This document shows positions 38,792 through 46,289 of a stretch of 64,000 bases of DNA, in pieces. This DNA is from Flavimobilis soli (GTDB lineage Bacteria > Actinomycetota > Actinomycetes > Actinomycetales > Cellulomonadaceae): NCBI RefSeq assembly GCF_002564025.1, contig NZ_PDJH01000001.1:2604001-2668000 (forward strand), in the 5' to 3' direction. The notes under the pieces were generated by a model. That model was not told where the DNA came from. It saw only the letters and a program-made list of their open reading frames with translations, and ran no database searches. The stretch's first letter is position 1. Each line of letters starts with the position of its first letter. The position numbers and the translations under genes were made by a program.

Positions 38792-39841
38792 TCAGTCGGC
38801 GCGGCCCGCCGGCTCGGTGCGGGCGCTCATGACGCGACGGAACGACACGAGGCGTGCCGCCCGCAGGGGCGCGAGCTCCGGGTCCTCGGTGGCCCACGCG
38901 TCGAGCTCGCAGTCGGGCGCGCTGTCGAGGTGCGTGCAGCCACGCGGACACTGGGCGGCCACCTCGGCGAGGTCCTCGAACGCGGCGAGGATCGTGCTCG
39001 GCTCGACGTGCGCGAGGCCGAACGAGCGCACGCCGGGGGTGTCGATGACCCAGCCGGCCTGCCCGGGCAGGCGCAGCGCGACCGCCGACGTGGACGTCTG
39101 GCGTCCGCGGCCGGTCACGGCGTTGACGTGGCCGGTCGCGCGGCGCGCGTCGGGTACCAGGGCGTTGACGAGCGTCGACTTGCCGACGCCCGAGTGCCCG
39201 ACGAAGACGCTCGTGCGGCCCACGAGCTCTGCGCGCACCCGCTCGACGGACTCGGCGTCGAGCGCCGAGCCGTCCTCGCCCCGGCGCGAGACGACGACCT
39301 CGACGCCGAGCGGGCGATACATCGCCGCGAGCGGCTCGGGGTCGGCGAGGTCGGCCTTCGTGAGGCACAGCAGGACACGCATGCCGGCGTCGTACGCGGC
39401 GACGACGCAACGGTCGATCATGCGCGGGCGAGGCTCGGGATCGGCGAGCGCCGTGACGATCACGAGCTGGTGCGCATTCGCGACGATGATGCGCTCGTAC
39501 GGGTCGGTGTCGTCGGCGGTGCGGCGCAGCACGGAGACGCGCTCGGTGATGCGCACGATGCGGCACAGGGTCCCGTCGTCGCCCGAGACGTCGCCGACGA
39601 CGTCGACACGGTCGCCGCACACGACGCGCGTGCGCCCGAGCTCGCGCGCCTTCATCGCGATGACGACGCGCTCGTCGGGCAGACCCTCGTCGACGAGGAG
39701 GGTGTAGCGGCCACGGTCGATGCCCGTGACGAACGCCGTCGTCGCCTCGTCGTGGGCAGGGCGCTGCTTGCTGCGCGGGCGGCTGCCGCGCTTGCTCGGC
39801 CGTGACCTGAAGTCGGACTCGTCGCGGTAGCGCGGGCTCAC
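38792..39841 (-). CDS. rsgA: ribosome small-subunit GTPase RsgA
   Basis: A 349-residue circularly permuted GTPase that helps the 30S subunit mature. An OB-like N-terminal domain ([33 protein letters not shown]) precedes permuted G motifs: G4 [10 protein letters not shown]1 [15 protein letters not shown]3 DTPGVRSFG. The zinc finger is [16 protein letters not shown]. The GTG start shares GTGA with the aroA stop, so translation is coupled to aroA. The residues between 39841 and 40354 in this frame are Arg-rich antisense-type sequence and are not part of the protein. Confidence 0.95.
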   Translation of the reverse strand: MSPRYRDESDFRSRPSKRGSRPRSKQRPAHDEATTAFVTGIDRGRYTLLVDEGLPDERVVIAMKARELGRTRVVCGDRVDVVGDVSGDDGTLCRIVRITERVSVLRRTADDTDPYERIIVANAHQLVIVTALADPEPRPRMIDRCVVAAYDAGMRVLLCLTKADLADPEPLAAMYRPLGVEVVVSRRGEDGSALDAESVERVRAELVGRTSVFVGHSGVGKSTLVNALVPDARRATGHVNAVTGRGRQTSTSAVALRLPGQAGWVIDTPGVRSFGLAHVEPSTILAAFEDLAEVAAQCPRGCTHLDSAPDCELDAWATEDPELAPLRAARLVSFRRVMSARTEPAGRAD

Positions 39842-41187
39842 GCGGTCCCTCCGTCGGTGCCGGTGGCGCTGCCGATCATGCGTCCCCACATGGTCGCGAA
39901 CTCGGGGAGCGTCTTCGCCGTCGTGCCGATGTCGCGCACCTGCACGCCCGGCACCCGCAGCCCGACAAGAGCTGCGGCCATGGCCATGCGGTGGTCCTGG
40001 TACGTCTCGACGAGGGCGCCGTGCAGCGGCGCGGGGACGATGACGACGCCGTCGGACGTCTGCTCGCACCGCCCGCCGAGTCGCGTGATCTCGGTCGTGA
40101 GCGCGGTGAGGCGGTCGGTCTCGTGGCCGCGCAGGTGGCTGATGCCGCGCAGGCGGCTGGGGGAGTCGGCGAGCGCGGCGAGCGCGGCGATCGTCGGCGT
40201 CAGCTCCCCGGCGGTGTGCAGGTCGACGTCGATGCCGTGGATCGTGCCGTCGCCCGTCACTGTCATGACGTCGCCGCGCAGCCGGACCTTGCCGCCCATC
40301 GCGGCGAGCAGCTCGGGCGCGAGCGCGCCCGCCTGGGTGGTCTCGCCGGGCCAACCGGGGACGGACACGGAGCCGCCCGCGACGAGGGCGGCCGCGAGGA
40401 AGACGGCGGCGTTCGACAGGTCGGGCTCCATGCGCACGTCGCGCGCGGCGATCGGGCCCGGCTCGACGATCCAGATCGCGGGCCGCGAGTCGTCGATGCG
40501 GACCCCGGCGGCGCGCAGGACGGCGACGGTCATCTCGATGTGGGGCAGGCTCGGCAGGGTCGGTCCCACGTGCCGCACCTGCAGCCCGCGGTCGAAGCGG
40601 GCGGCAGCGAGCAGGAGCCCGGAGACGAACTGGCTCGACGCGCTCGCGTCGAGGTCGACGGCGCCGCCGACGACCCCGCCGTGGCCCGCGACCGTGAAGG
40701 GGAGCGTGCTCGGGCGGCCCCCGTCGTCGTCGGTCACCTCGACCCCGAGCGAGCGCAGGCCCGCGAGGACTGGGCCCATGGGACGCCTGCGCGCGGCCTC
40801 GTCACCGTCGAAACGGACGTCGCCGTCGGCGAGGGCGGCGACGGCGGGGAGGAAGCGCATGACGGTCCCGGCGAGCCCGCAGCGGATCGTCGCGGGGCCG
40901 GCGATCGGTCCGGGCGTCACGCGCAGCGAGCTCGCGGCACCGTCGGTCTCGATGCGGGCGCCGAGCGCGCGCAGCGCGTCGGCCATGAGGTCGGTGTCAC
41001 GGCTGCGCAGGGCGCCGGAGATCGTCGACGGGCCGTCGGCGAGGGCCGCGACGACGAGGTGCCGGTTCGTCAGCGACTTCGAGCCAGGGACGTCGACGGT
41101 CGCGCGGAGCGCACCGGCCGCGGTCGGTGCCGCCCACGCGTCGCCGGGGGCAGGGCGCGCGGGGGAGCCGAGCGAGGGGGACGTCAT
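39838..41187 (-). CDS. aroA: 3-phosphoshikimate 1-carboxyvinyltransferase (EPSP synthase)
   Basis: A 449-residue enzyme joining shikimate 3-phosphate and phosphoenolpyruvate, the sixth shikimate-pathway step. Landmarks are [91 protein letters not shown] and [15 protein letters not shown]. The RPMGP sequence is the glyphosate-sensitive class I type. ATG 41187 is preceded by TACCCT six bases upstream, so it may be leaderless, although GGAGG also lies between. aroA-rsgA coupling is common in actinobacteria. Confidence 0.96.
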   Translation of the reverse strand: MTSPSLGSPARPAPGDAWAAPTAAGALRATVDVPGSKSLTNRHLVVAALADGPSTISGALRSRDTDLMADALRALGARIETDGAASSLRVTPGPIAGPATIRCGLAGTVMRFLPAVAALADGDVRFDGDEAARRRPMGPVLAGLRSLGVEVTDDDGGRPSTLPFTVAGHGGVVGGAVDLDASASSQFVSGLLLAAARFDRGLQVRHVGPTLPSLPHIEMTVAVLRAAGVRIDDSRPAIWIVEPGPIAARDVRMEPDLSNAAVFLAAALVAGGSVSVPGWPGETTQAGALAPELLAAMGGKVRLRGDVMTVTGDGTIHGIDVDLHTAGELTPTIAALAALADSPSRLRGISHLRGHETDRLTALTTEITRLGGRCEQTSDGVVIVPAPLHGALVETYQDHRMAMAAALVGLRVPGVQVRDIGTTAKTLPEFATMWGRMIGSATGTDGGTA

Positions 41188-41193
41188 GCCTCC

Positions 41194-41199
41194 AGGGTA
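41194..41199 (-). promoter_or_regulatory. -10 element for aroA
   Basis: TACCCT on the minus strand, six bases before ATG 41187. The intervening bases GGAGGC could also act as a close ribosome site, so this is either a leaderless start or a very short leader. Confidence 0.5.
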
Positions 41200-41251
41200 T
41201 CGGGGTGCACGCGTCCGGGCGGGTCGGGTGCGGCGGCGCGGGCGGGCCGCG

Positions 41252-41782
41252 TCAGCTGATAGAGACCTTGCGTCCGAGGCGTCTGCCGGTCGAGGTCGCG
41301 GACGAGACGACGGAGTCGACGGCCTCGGTCGTCTGGGCCGCGACGCTGCCGCGCGCCTGGCGCACGCGCCAGCCGAACGACGGGCTGCCCGCGGTGTCGG
41401 CGCCCGCGAGGAGCGCGGCCCCGAGGGCGCCGAGCGACTGGACGAACGGGGTGACCTTCTCGGGGTCGACGCGGCGACCGTCGAACGGCTGGTGCACGAC
41501 GACGAGGGGTGCGGTGAGCGCGGCGAGCGCGAGACCGCTCGTTCGGGGTGCGCGGCCGAGAGCGAGGTTCGCGGCGGCGACCGCGGTCGCGACGCCGTGC
41601 ACGCGCACCGCGATCTTCAGCTCGCGCTCCGTGAGCGTCCGGCGCAGGCCGGCGTCGCTGGCGACCTTGTCGGCGAGAGGGCGGGCGGCCTCGACGTGGG
41701 GCGCGGGCCTGCGGGCGGCGTCGACCCCCGCGGCGAGGTACCAGGAGGCGAGCAGGGGACGGGCAACGCGGCGTACCAGCAT
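41252..41782 (-). CDS. DoxX family membrane protein
   Basis: A 176-residue protein. Hydrophobic segments are [51 protein letters not shown] and [16 protein letters not shown], a four-helix DoxX-like layout. The C-terminus is basic. In mycobacteria a DoxX protein works with SodA and a thiol oxidoreductase in oxidative-stress defence, fitting its divergent position next to sigR. ATG 41782 has AAGGAG six bases upstream; the longer frame is not homologous. The SigR-type site at 41854-41881 points away from it. Confidence 0.7.
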   Translation of the reverse strand: MLVRRVARPLLASWYLAAGVDAARRPAPHVEAARPLADKVASDAGLRRTLTERELKIAVRVHGVATAVAAANLALGRAPRTSGLALAALTAPLVVVHQPFDGRRVDPEKVTPFVQSLGALGAALLAGADTAGSPSFGWRVRQARGSVAAQTTEAVDSVVSSATSTGRRLGRKVSIS

Positions 41783-41853
41783 CGGGTTCTCCTTCGACCG
41801 GGCGTGTGGTCCCACCGTATCGCCAGGCGCGGCGGTCGGCCCTGCGTACGGAC

Positions 41854-41881
41854 GGGGAATGTTCGCGCAGGCCGGGGTGTT
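41854..41881 (+). promoter_or_regulatory. SigR-type (thiol-stress sigma) promoter upstream of sigR
   Basis: GGGGAAT ends at 41860 and is followed by exactly 18 bases and then GTT (41879-41881). This matches the Streptomyces SigR consensus GGGAAT-N18-GTT perfectly and implies positive autoregulation of the sigma factor gene. The predicted transcript start is about 41888-41891, where an in-frame GTG (41891) also lies. Confidence 0.8.
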
Positions 41882-41942
41882 CCTCCTGACGTGACCTGCC
41901 AAGCACCGCCCGCCCCGCGAGCCCGCACCGCCCTGTCAGGGC

Positions 41943-41948
41943 TAGGCT
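41943..41948 (+). promoter_or_regulatory. second -10 element upstream of sigR (vegetative type)
   Basis: TAGGCT ends two bases before ATG 41951 and eight bases before ATG 41957. It would give a leaderless transcript starting near 41955-41957. Together with the upstream SigR site this gives two nested promoters, as in S. coelicolor sigR. Confidence 0.5.
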
Positions 41949-41950
41949 CG

Positions 41951-42577
41951 ATGGTGATGACTGAAGACACGGACCGCGCGCCGCAGACAGAGACAGACGT
42001 CGAGAGGCGCCTGCGGTTCGAGCGCGACGCCCTCGAGTTTCTCGACCCGCTCTACGCGGCTGCGCTGCGCATGACGCGCAACCCGACGGACGCCGAGGAC
42101 CTTGTCCAGGAGACGTTCACGAAGGCGTTCGCGGCGTTCCACCAGTACCGGCCGGACACGAACCTCAAGGCGTGGCTGTACCGGATCCTGACCAACACGT
42201 TCATCAACGGGTACCGCAAGAAGCAGCGTGAGCCGCAGAAGGCGGCGACCGACGAGATCGAGGACTGGCAGATCGCCCGCGCGGCGTCGCACACGTCGGC
42301 GGGGCTGCGGTCCGCGGAGGTCGAGGCGCTCGACGCGCTCCCGGACTCGGACGTCAAGGAGGCGCTCGCGGCCCTCCCGGAGGACCGCCGCATCGCGGTG
42401 TACCTCGCTGACGTCGAGGGCTTCCCCTACAAGGAGATCGCGCAGATCATGGGCACCCCGATCGGAACCGTGATGTCGCGCCTGCACCGTGGCCGCGCGC
42501 AGCTGCGCGACCTGCTGGCCGAGTACGCAGCGGACCGAGGGCTCCTCCCGGTGCGCACGACGAAGGACGAGTCATGA
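41951..42577 (+). CDS. sigR: ECF sigma factor SigR (thiol-oxidative stress)
   Basis: A sigma factor of about 208 residues. Region 2 ([40 protein letters not shown]) and region 4 ([39 protein letters not shown]) are nearly the Streptomyces SigR/mycobacterial SigH sequence. It directs thioredoxin, mycothiol and protein-repair genes under disulphide stress. Start candidates are ATG 41951, ATG 41957 (preferred by the nearby -10) and GTG 41891; the last is in frame and would add 20 residues on the SigR-driven transcript, like the unstable long form in S. coelicolor. The stop overlaps rsrA by four bases. Confidence 0.93.
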   Translation: MVMTEDTDRAPQTETDVERRLRFERDALEFLDPLYAAALRMTRNPTDAEDLVQETFTKAFAAFHQYRPDTNLKAWLYRILTNTFINGYRKKQREPQKAATDEIEDWQIARAASHTSAGLRSAEVEALDALPDSDVKEALAALPEDRRIAVYLADVEGFPYKEIAQIMGTPIGTVMSRLHRGRAQLRDLLAEYAADRGLLPVRTTKDES

Positions 42578-42882
42578 ACGTCGATCCCTTCCGCGGCGGC
42601 CCCGGGGCCGAGCAACCCGAGGACCCGACCACGCCTCCGCTGGACCAGGAGGAGTGCGAGCAGGTCATCGGGCACGTCGAGGAGTTCCTGAGCTCCCCGA
42701 TGTCGGCTGACGACGCGCAGGACCTGCGCGACAACGTCGCCGGTAGCCTGCCGGGCCTCGCGGACCTCGAGGTCGAGGAGATCATCCGCGTGATCATGAA
42801 GCGTTCGTGCTGCGAGCGCGCCCCGGAGACGCTTCGCGTGCGGGTCCGCACGCAGATGGCGGTCTGGCGCTCGGAGGGCTGA
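42574..42882 (+). CDS. rsrA: RsrA-type anti-sigma factor lacking most zinc ligands
   Basis: A 102-residue protein directly coupled to sigR (ATGA overlap, AAGGACGA upstream). It aligns without gaps over about 55 residues to Streptomyces Rsr[21 protein letters not shown] against DCSEVLDHLYEFLDKEMPDA, and [11 protein letters not shown] against the KKLVKRCC region. C11 is kept, but H37, C41 and C44 of the His-x3-Cys-x2-Cys motif are Asn, Ser and Gly here ([11 protein letters not shown]). C31 is Ala, and the C61/C62 pair is shifted by one residue (SCC). It therefore should not bind zinc or form the usual C11-C44 disulphide. Binding to SigR may persist, but redox sensing must differ. The frame is intact. 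Confidence 0.85.
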   Translation: MNVDPFRGGPGAEQPEDPTTPPLDQEECEQVIGHVEEFLSSPMSADDAQDLRDNVAGSLPGLADLEVEEIIRVIMKRSCCERAPETLRVRVRTQMAVWRSEG

Positions 42883-42913
42883 TCCCCGGCCTCCGGGTCG
42901 AGACCTGGACATG

Positions 42914-42952
42914 CACGAAGGGCCTCGGTGCTGTGCACCGAGGCCCTTCGTG
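42914..42952. terminator. terminator between rsrA and bL37
   Basis: A 17-base perfect stem (42914-42930 with 42936-42952) with loop CTGTG. It lies 31 bases after the rsrA stop and 34 bases past the convergent bL37 stop, so it can serve both. Confidence 0.9.
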
Positions 42953-42986
42953 TACCGGGAGACCCGGCGATGTCGTGTGCGCCTGC

Positions 42987-43061
42987 TCAGGCGTTGGGAC
43001 GACGGCCGTGGTTGGCGGCGTTGCCCTTGCGGCTGCGACGCTTGCGTCCGCGCTTGCTCAT
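42987..43061 (-). CDS. 50S ribosomal protein bL37 (24 residues)
   Basis: A 24-residue, highly basic peptide: MSKRGRKRRSRKGNAANHG followed by RRPNA. It corresponds to the small actinobacterial large-subunit protein bL37 first seen in mycobacterial ribosome structures, which is encoded next to the sigR/sigH-rsrA pair in many actinobacteria. ATG 43061 has AGGAG five bases upstream, so the start is well supported. It is easily missed because of its size. The 193-base gap up to pilT holds no other gene. Confidence 0.88.
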   Translation of the reverse strand: MSKRGRKRRSRKGNAANHGRRPNA

Positions 43062-43254
43062 GGTGACTCCTGTCGTTCGTGCGGGTCCGGGGTCGTGGCA
43101 CAGGGCGCCACCGGACCAATGGTCCGCGCACGCTCTCGGCTCACGCGCCCACCATGATCCCACACCTCGGTGTCTCGGTGAAAGTTGGGGGTTTCGACCC
43201 TCTCGTCGACGCCGCGGGGTCAAGTCGTCGGGGGATCGTTCCGATACCCCTGGT

Positions 43255-44340
43255 GTGAACGCTACGCCTCAGTCCGTGATCCCCCTGCTGCACGCCGTCG
43301 TCAAGGCGGGGGCGTCCGACCTGCACTGCAAGGTCGGTTCGGCGCCGCGCGTGCGCGTCGACGGCCGTCTGCGCCGTCTGCAGGTCCCGACGCTCGAGCC
43401 GGTCGACACGGACTACATGCTCTCCGAGGTGCTCCCGGCCGACCTGGTCGAGGAGTTCGAGCGGACGCACGAGGCGGACTTCGCCTACTCGGTCGCGGGC
43501 GTCGGCCGTTTCCGTGTCAACGCGTACCAGGCGCGCGGCACGACGGCGCTGGTCTTCCGTCTCGTCTCGGTCGTGTCGTCGTCGATCGCGGAGCTCGGTC
43601 TGCCGCCGGTCGTGGGCGACCTGGCGCTCGAGCCGCGCGGCCTCGTGCTGGTGACGGGCCCGACGGGCTCGGGAAAGACGACGTCTCTCGCGGCGATGGT
43701 CGACCTCATCAACACGTACCGCGAGGTCAACATCATCACGATCGAGGACCCGATCGAGGTGCTCCACGAGGACAAGAAGGCGATCATCTCGCAGCGCGAG
43801 GTCCGTCAGGACACCCGGACGTTCGCGACCGCGCTGCGCGCCGCGATGCGTCAGGACCCGGACGTCATCCTCGTCGGTGAGATGCGTGACATCGACACGG
43901 TGCGCGCGGCGCTCCAGGCTGCCGAGACCGGTCACCTGGTGCTGTCGACCCTGCACACGCTCGATGCGCAGGAGTCGATCAACCGCGTGGTCGACTTCTT
44001 CCCGCCGCACGAGCAGATGCAGGTGCGCACGGCCCTCGCGCAGACGCTGCGCGGCGTCATCTCGCAGCGCCTCGTGCGCACGGTCGACGACGGCCGCTGC
44101 CCCGCGGTCGAGGTCCTCGTGAACACGGGCCGAACGGCGGAGGCGATCGTCGCCCCGCTCGACAACCCGCCGCTGGCGGACCTCATCGCCGAGGGCGACT
44201 ACTACAAGATGCAGACGTTCGACCAGCACCTGGGGCAGCTCGTCCTCGACGGTCGCATCTCGTACGACGAGGCGCTCCAGACGGCGTCGAAGCCTCAGGA
44301 CCTCACCTTGTCCCTGCGTGCCGCCGGCATGCAGGTCTGA
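43255..44340 (+). CDS. pilT: PilT-type twitching-motility ATPase
   Basis: A 361-residue hexameric ATPase of the PilT class that powers type IV pilus retraction. The N-terminal domain contains ASDLHCKVGSAPRVRVDGRL. Catalytic motifs are Walker A GPTGSGKTTSLAAM near 134-147, the Asp box VNIITIEDPIEVLH, Walker B DVILVGEMRDIDT and the His box GHLVLSTLHT, with the PilT-type AIRAEDL-like segment replaced by NPPLADLIAEGDYYKMQTF. It stands alone here: no pilin, PilB, PilC or PilM-O genes are in the window. GTG 43255 has no clear ribosome site. Confidence 0.88.
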   Translation: MNATPQSVIPLLHAVVKAGASDLHCKVGSAPRVRVDGRLRRLQVPTLEPVDTDYMLSEVLPADLVEEFERTHEADFAYSVAGVGRFRVNAYQARGTTALVFRLVSVVSSSIAELGLPPVVGDLALEPRGLVLVTGPTGSGKTTSLAAMVDLINTYREVNIITIEDPIEVLHEDKKAIISQREVRQDTRTFATALRAAMRQDPDVILVGEMRDIDTVRAALQAAETGHLVLSTLHTLDAQESINRVVDFFPPHEQMQVRTALAQTLRGVISQRLVRTVDDGRCPAVEVLVNTGRTAEAIVAPLDNPPLADLIAEGDYYKMQTFDQHLGQLVLDGRISYDEALQTASKPQDLTLSLRAAGMQV

Positions 44341-44364
44341 CGGCGGCAGCTGCCGCTGGCCGCG

Positions 44365-44399
44365 CCCTGCGGCCCGCTCCGGGGGGACGGGTCGCAGGG
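44365..44399. terminator. terminator between pilT and the GDSL-like gene
   Basis: A 12-base stem (44365-44376 with 44388-44399, one G-U pair) with an 11-base loop, between convergent gene ends at 44340 and 44416. Confidence 0.7.
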
Positions 44400-44415
44400 T
44401 CCTCGGTCTCGACGG

Positions 44416-45021
44416 TCAGGCGCCGGCGTCGGGGATGCCGAGCCAGCCGTGCCAGCCGGAGTGGAGCACGAGCCACGCCATGAGCCCGTAGCCGGCCTGC
44501 GCGGGCATGTCGTCCCCGCGGGTCGCGAGGTCGGCGTGCCACTGGTCGTGCGTCTCGAGCGGCGCGAACGTCTCGACGTAGGTCACGCGGCGGCGGTGCG
44601 CGACGTCGGCGAACGCGCGGGACAGCTCGCCGAGCCGGGCGTTGTCCGTCCGGGCTCCGGGCGGCGGTCCGACGACGAGCGCCGGGAGGTTGCGCGACTC
44701 GGCGACGTCGAGGATGTTCGCGAGGTTGAGACGGCTGCGCGCGACGGAGAGCCCGGCTGCGACGTCGTGCCGCCCGAGCGCGACGACGAGACGGTCGTCG
44801 ACGTCGGGGGAGTGGGCGAGGCGACGGTCGACCTCGGCCTCCCAGCGTGCGCTGAGCGCCGTCGTGGTCTCGCCGGGCACGGCGAGGACGTGGTGCGAGA
44901 GCGTCCCGGGCGACTGGGTGCGCGCGACGACGCGTCCCACCCAGCCGAGGGCCTTGGGATCTCCAGTTCCTGCCGCCAGCTCGTCGCCGACGACGCAGAT
45001 CCGCACTTCCTGCCCGCTCAC
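44416..45021 (-). CDS. SGNH/GDSL-like protein lacking the catalytic residues
   Basis: A 201-residue protein with an SGNH-hydrolase layout. Block I reads VVGDELAAGTGDPKALGW, so the nucleophile Ser of GDS is Glu. Block III reads VVALGRHDVAAG, with His in place of the usual Asn of GxND. The last block reads DDMPAQAGYGLMAWL, where the usual DxxHP histidine is absent. Members with GDE in block I seem common in actinobacteria as I recall, but the enzymatic role is unproven; a binding or scaffold role is possible. GTG 45021 has GAGGAACGAGG upstream. It is divergent from the aldo/keto reductase. Confidence 0.75.
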   Translation of the reverse strand: MSGQEVRICVVGDELAAGTGDPKALGWVGRVVARTQSPGTLSHHVLAVPGETTTALSARWEAEVDRRLAHSPDVDDRLVVALGRHDVAAGLSVARSRLNLANILDVAESRNLPALVVGPPPGARTDNARLGELSRAFADVAHRRRVTYVETFAPLETHDQWHADLATRGDDMPAQAGYGLMAWLVLHSGWHGWLGIPDAGA

Positions 45022-45107
45022 GTGTCCTCGTTCCTCAGGTGTCGCATCCTGCCCATTGTCCGCCACGACGCTCGCGCGGCCTGGCAACACGCCGGGCTTT
45101 CGATAGC

Positions 45108-45113
45108 TAGGCT
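45108..45113 (+). promoter_or_regulatory. -10 element, leaderless aldo/keto reductase
   Basis: TAGGCT, six bases (GGGGCG), then ATG 45120. No separate ribosome site is available on such a transcript. Confidence 0.6.
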
Positions 45114-45119
45114 GGGGCG

Positions 45120-46100
45120 ATGGAGATGAAGCGATGGAGCGACGGGCGCACTGTGTCGTGCGTCGGGCTCGGTACGTGGCAGCTGGGTGCGGACTGGGGC
45201 GAGGTCAGCGAGGCTGACGCCCACGCGGTGATCGACACGGCGGTGGGGGAGGGCGTGACCTTCCTCGACACCGCGGACGTGTACGGCGACGGGAGGTCCG
45301 AGCAGATCATCGGGTCCTACCTCGCGCAGAACCCTGGGCTGGACCTCTTCGTCGCGACGAAGATGGGCCGCCGCGTCGAGCAGGTGCCCGAGGCGTACAA
45401 CCTCGAGGCGTTCCGCGGCTGGACGGACCGGTCGCGCCGCAACCTCGGCGTGGAGCGGCTGGACCTCGTGCAGCTGCACTGCCCGCCGTCGGCGGTCTAC
45501 GAGGACGACAAGGTGTTCGACGCGCTCGACACCCTCGTCGAGGAGGGCGCGATCAAGCAGTACGGCGTGAGCGTCGAGAAGCGCAGCGAGGCGCTGCGCG
45601 CGCTCGAGCGCCCGGGTCTCGCGAGCATCCAGATCATCGTCAACGCGTTCCGTCTCGCGCCGCTCGACGACGTGATCCCTGCTGCGGCCGAGCGCGGCGT
45701 GTCGATCATCGCGCGTGTCCCGCTCGCGTCGGGCCTCCTGTCGGGGCGCTACACGCTCGAGACGACGTTCGCTGAGAACGACCACCGCACGTTCAACCGG
45801 CACGGCGAGGCTTTCGACGTCGGCGAGACCTTCGCGGGCGTGGACTACGCGCGCGGTGTCGCGGCGGCGCAGGAGCTCGCGGCGGCCGTGCCGGCGGGCA
45901 TGACGCTCGCGCAGGCGTCGATCGCGTGGCTGGCGCAGCAGGAGGGCATCACGACCGTCATCCCTGGTGGTCGTTCGCCCGAGCAGGCGCGCTCGAACGC
46001 GTCGGCGGGCGAGCTCGGCCCGCTGCCCGCGTCGTTCGACGCGGCGGTGCGCGACGTCTACGAGCGGTTCATCAAGGTGGACGTGCACGACCGCTGGTGA
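45120..46100 (+). CDS. aldo/keto reductase
   Basis: A 326-residue NADPH-dependent oxidoreductase of the AKR barrel. The catalytic tetrad is visible: Asp and Tyr in FLDTADVYGDGRSEQ, Lys in LFVATKMGRR and His in LVQLHCPPS. Cofactor-binding residues appear in IPGGRSPEQARSNASAGEL. The substrate cannot be told from sequence; proteins of this subgroup reduce various aldehydes and ketones. It begins leaderless at ATG 45120 and ends before two hairpins. Confidence 0.9.
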   Translation: MEMKRWSDGRTVSCVGLGTWQLGADWGEVSEADAHAVIDTAVGEGVTFLDTADVYGDGRSEQIIGSYLAQNPGLDLFVATKMGRRVEQVPEAYNLEAFRGWTDRSRRNLGVERLDLVQLHCPPSAVYEDDKVFDALDTLVEEGAIKQYGVSVEKRSEALRALERPGLASIQIIVNAFRLAPLDDVIPAAAERGVSIIARVPLASGLLSGRYTLETTFAENDHRTFNRHGEAFDVGETFAGVDYARGVAAAQELAAAVPAGMTLAQASIAWLAQQEGITTVIPGGRSPEQARSNASAGELGPLPASFDAAVRDVYERFIKVDVHDRW

Positions 46101-46123
46101 CCGCGCAGCAACGCTGAGGTCAT

Positions 46124-46159
46124 GACAAGGGCCGCCCGGTATCCCGGGCGGCCCTTGTC
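46124..46159 (+). terminator. terminator after the aldo/keto reductase
   Basis: A 16-base perfect stem (46124-46139 with 46144-46159) with loop TATC, 23 bases after the stop codon. The arm ends in CTTGTC. Confidence 0.9.
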
Positions 46160-46239
46160 GTCGGTCCTGCGCCGCCGACAGCGCTGTCCGCGGCTGGCAG
46201 CGTGCACAGATCGCTCGGCCTCAGGCCAGCCCGAGACGG

Positions 46240-46275
46240 CGAGAGGCGCCGACCCTCGCGGGGCGGCGCCTCTCG
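46240..46275 (-). terminator. terminator after kgd
   Basis: A 12-base perfect stem (46240-46251 with 46264-46275) with a 12-base loop, 14 bases past the kgd stop on the minus strand. Confidence 0.82.
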
Positions 46276-46289
46276 GTGCGTCGCTGGTG

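Noticed and set aside
39842..40354. N-terminal extension of RsgA
   Set aside because: It is Arg/Asp-rich antisense-type sequence inside aroA. The RsgA start is fixed by the GTGA overlap and family alignment.
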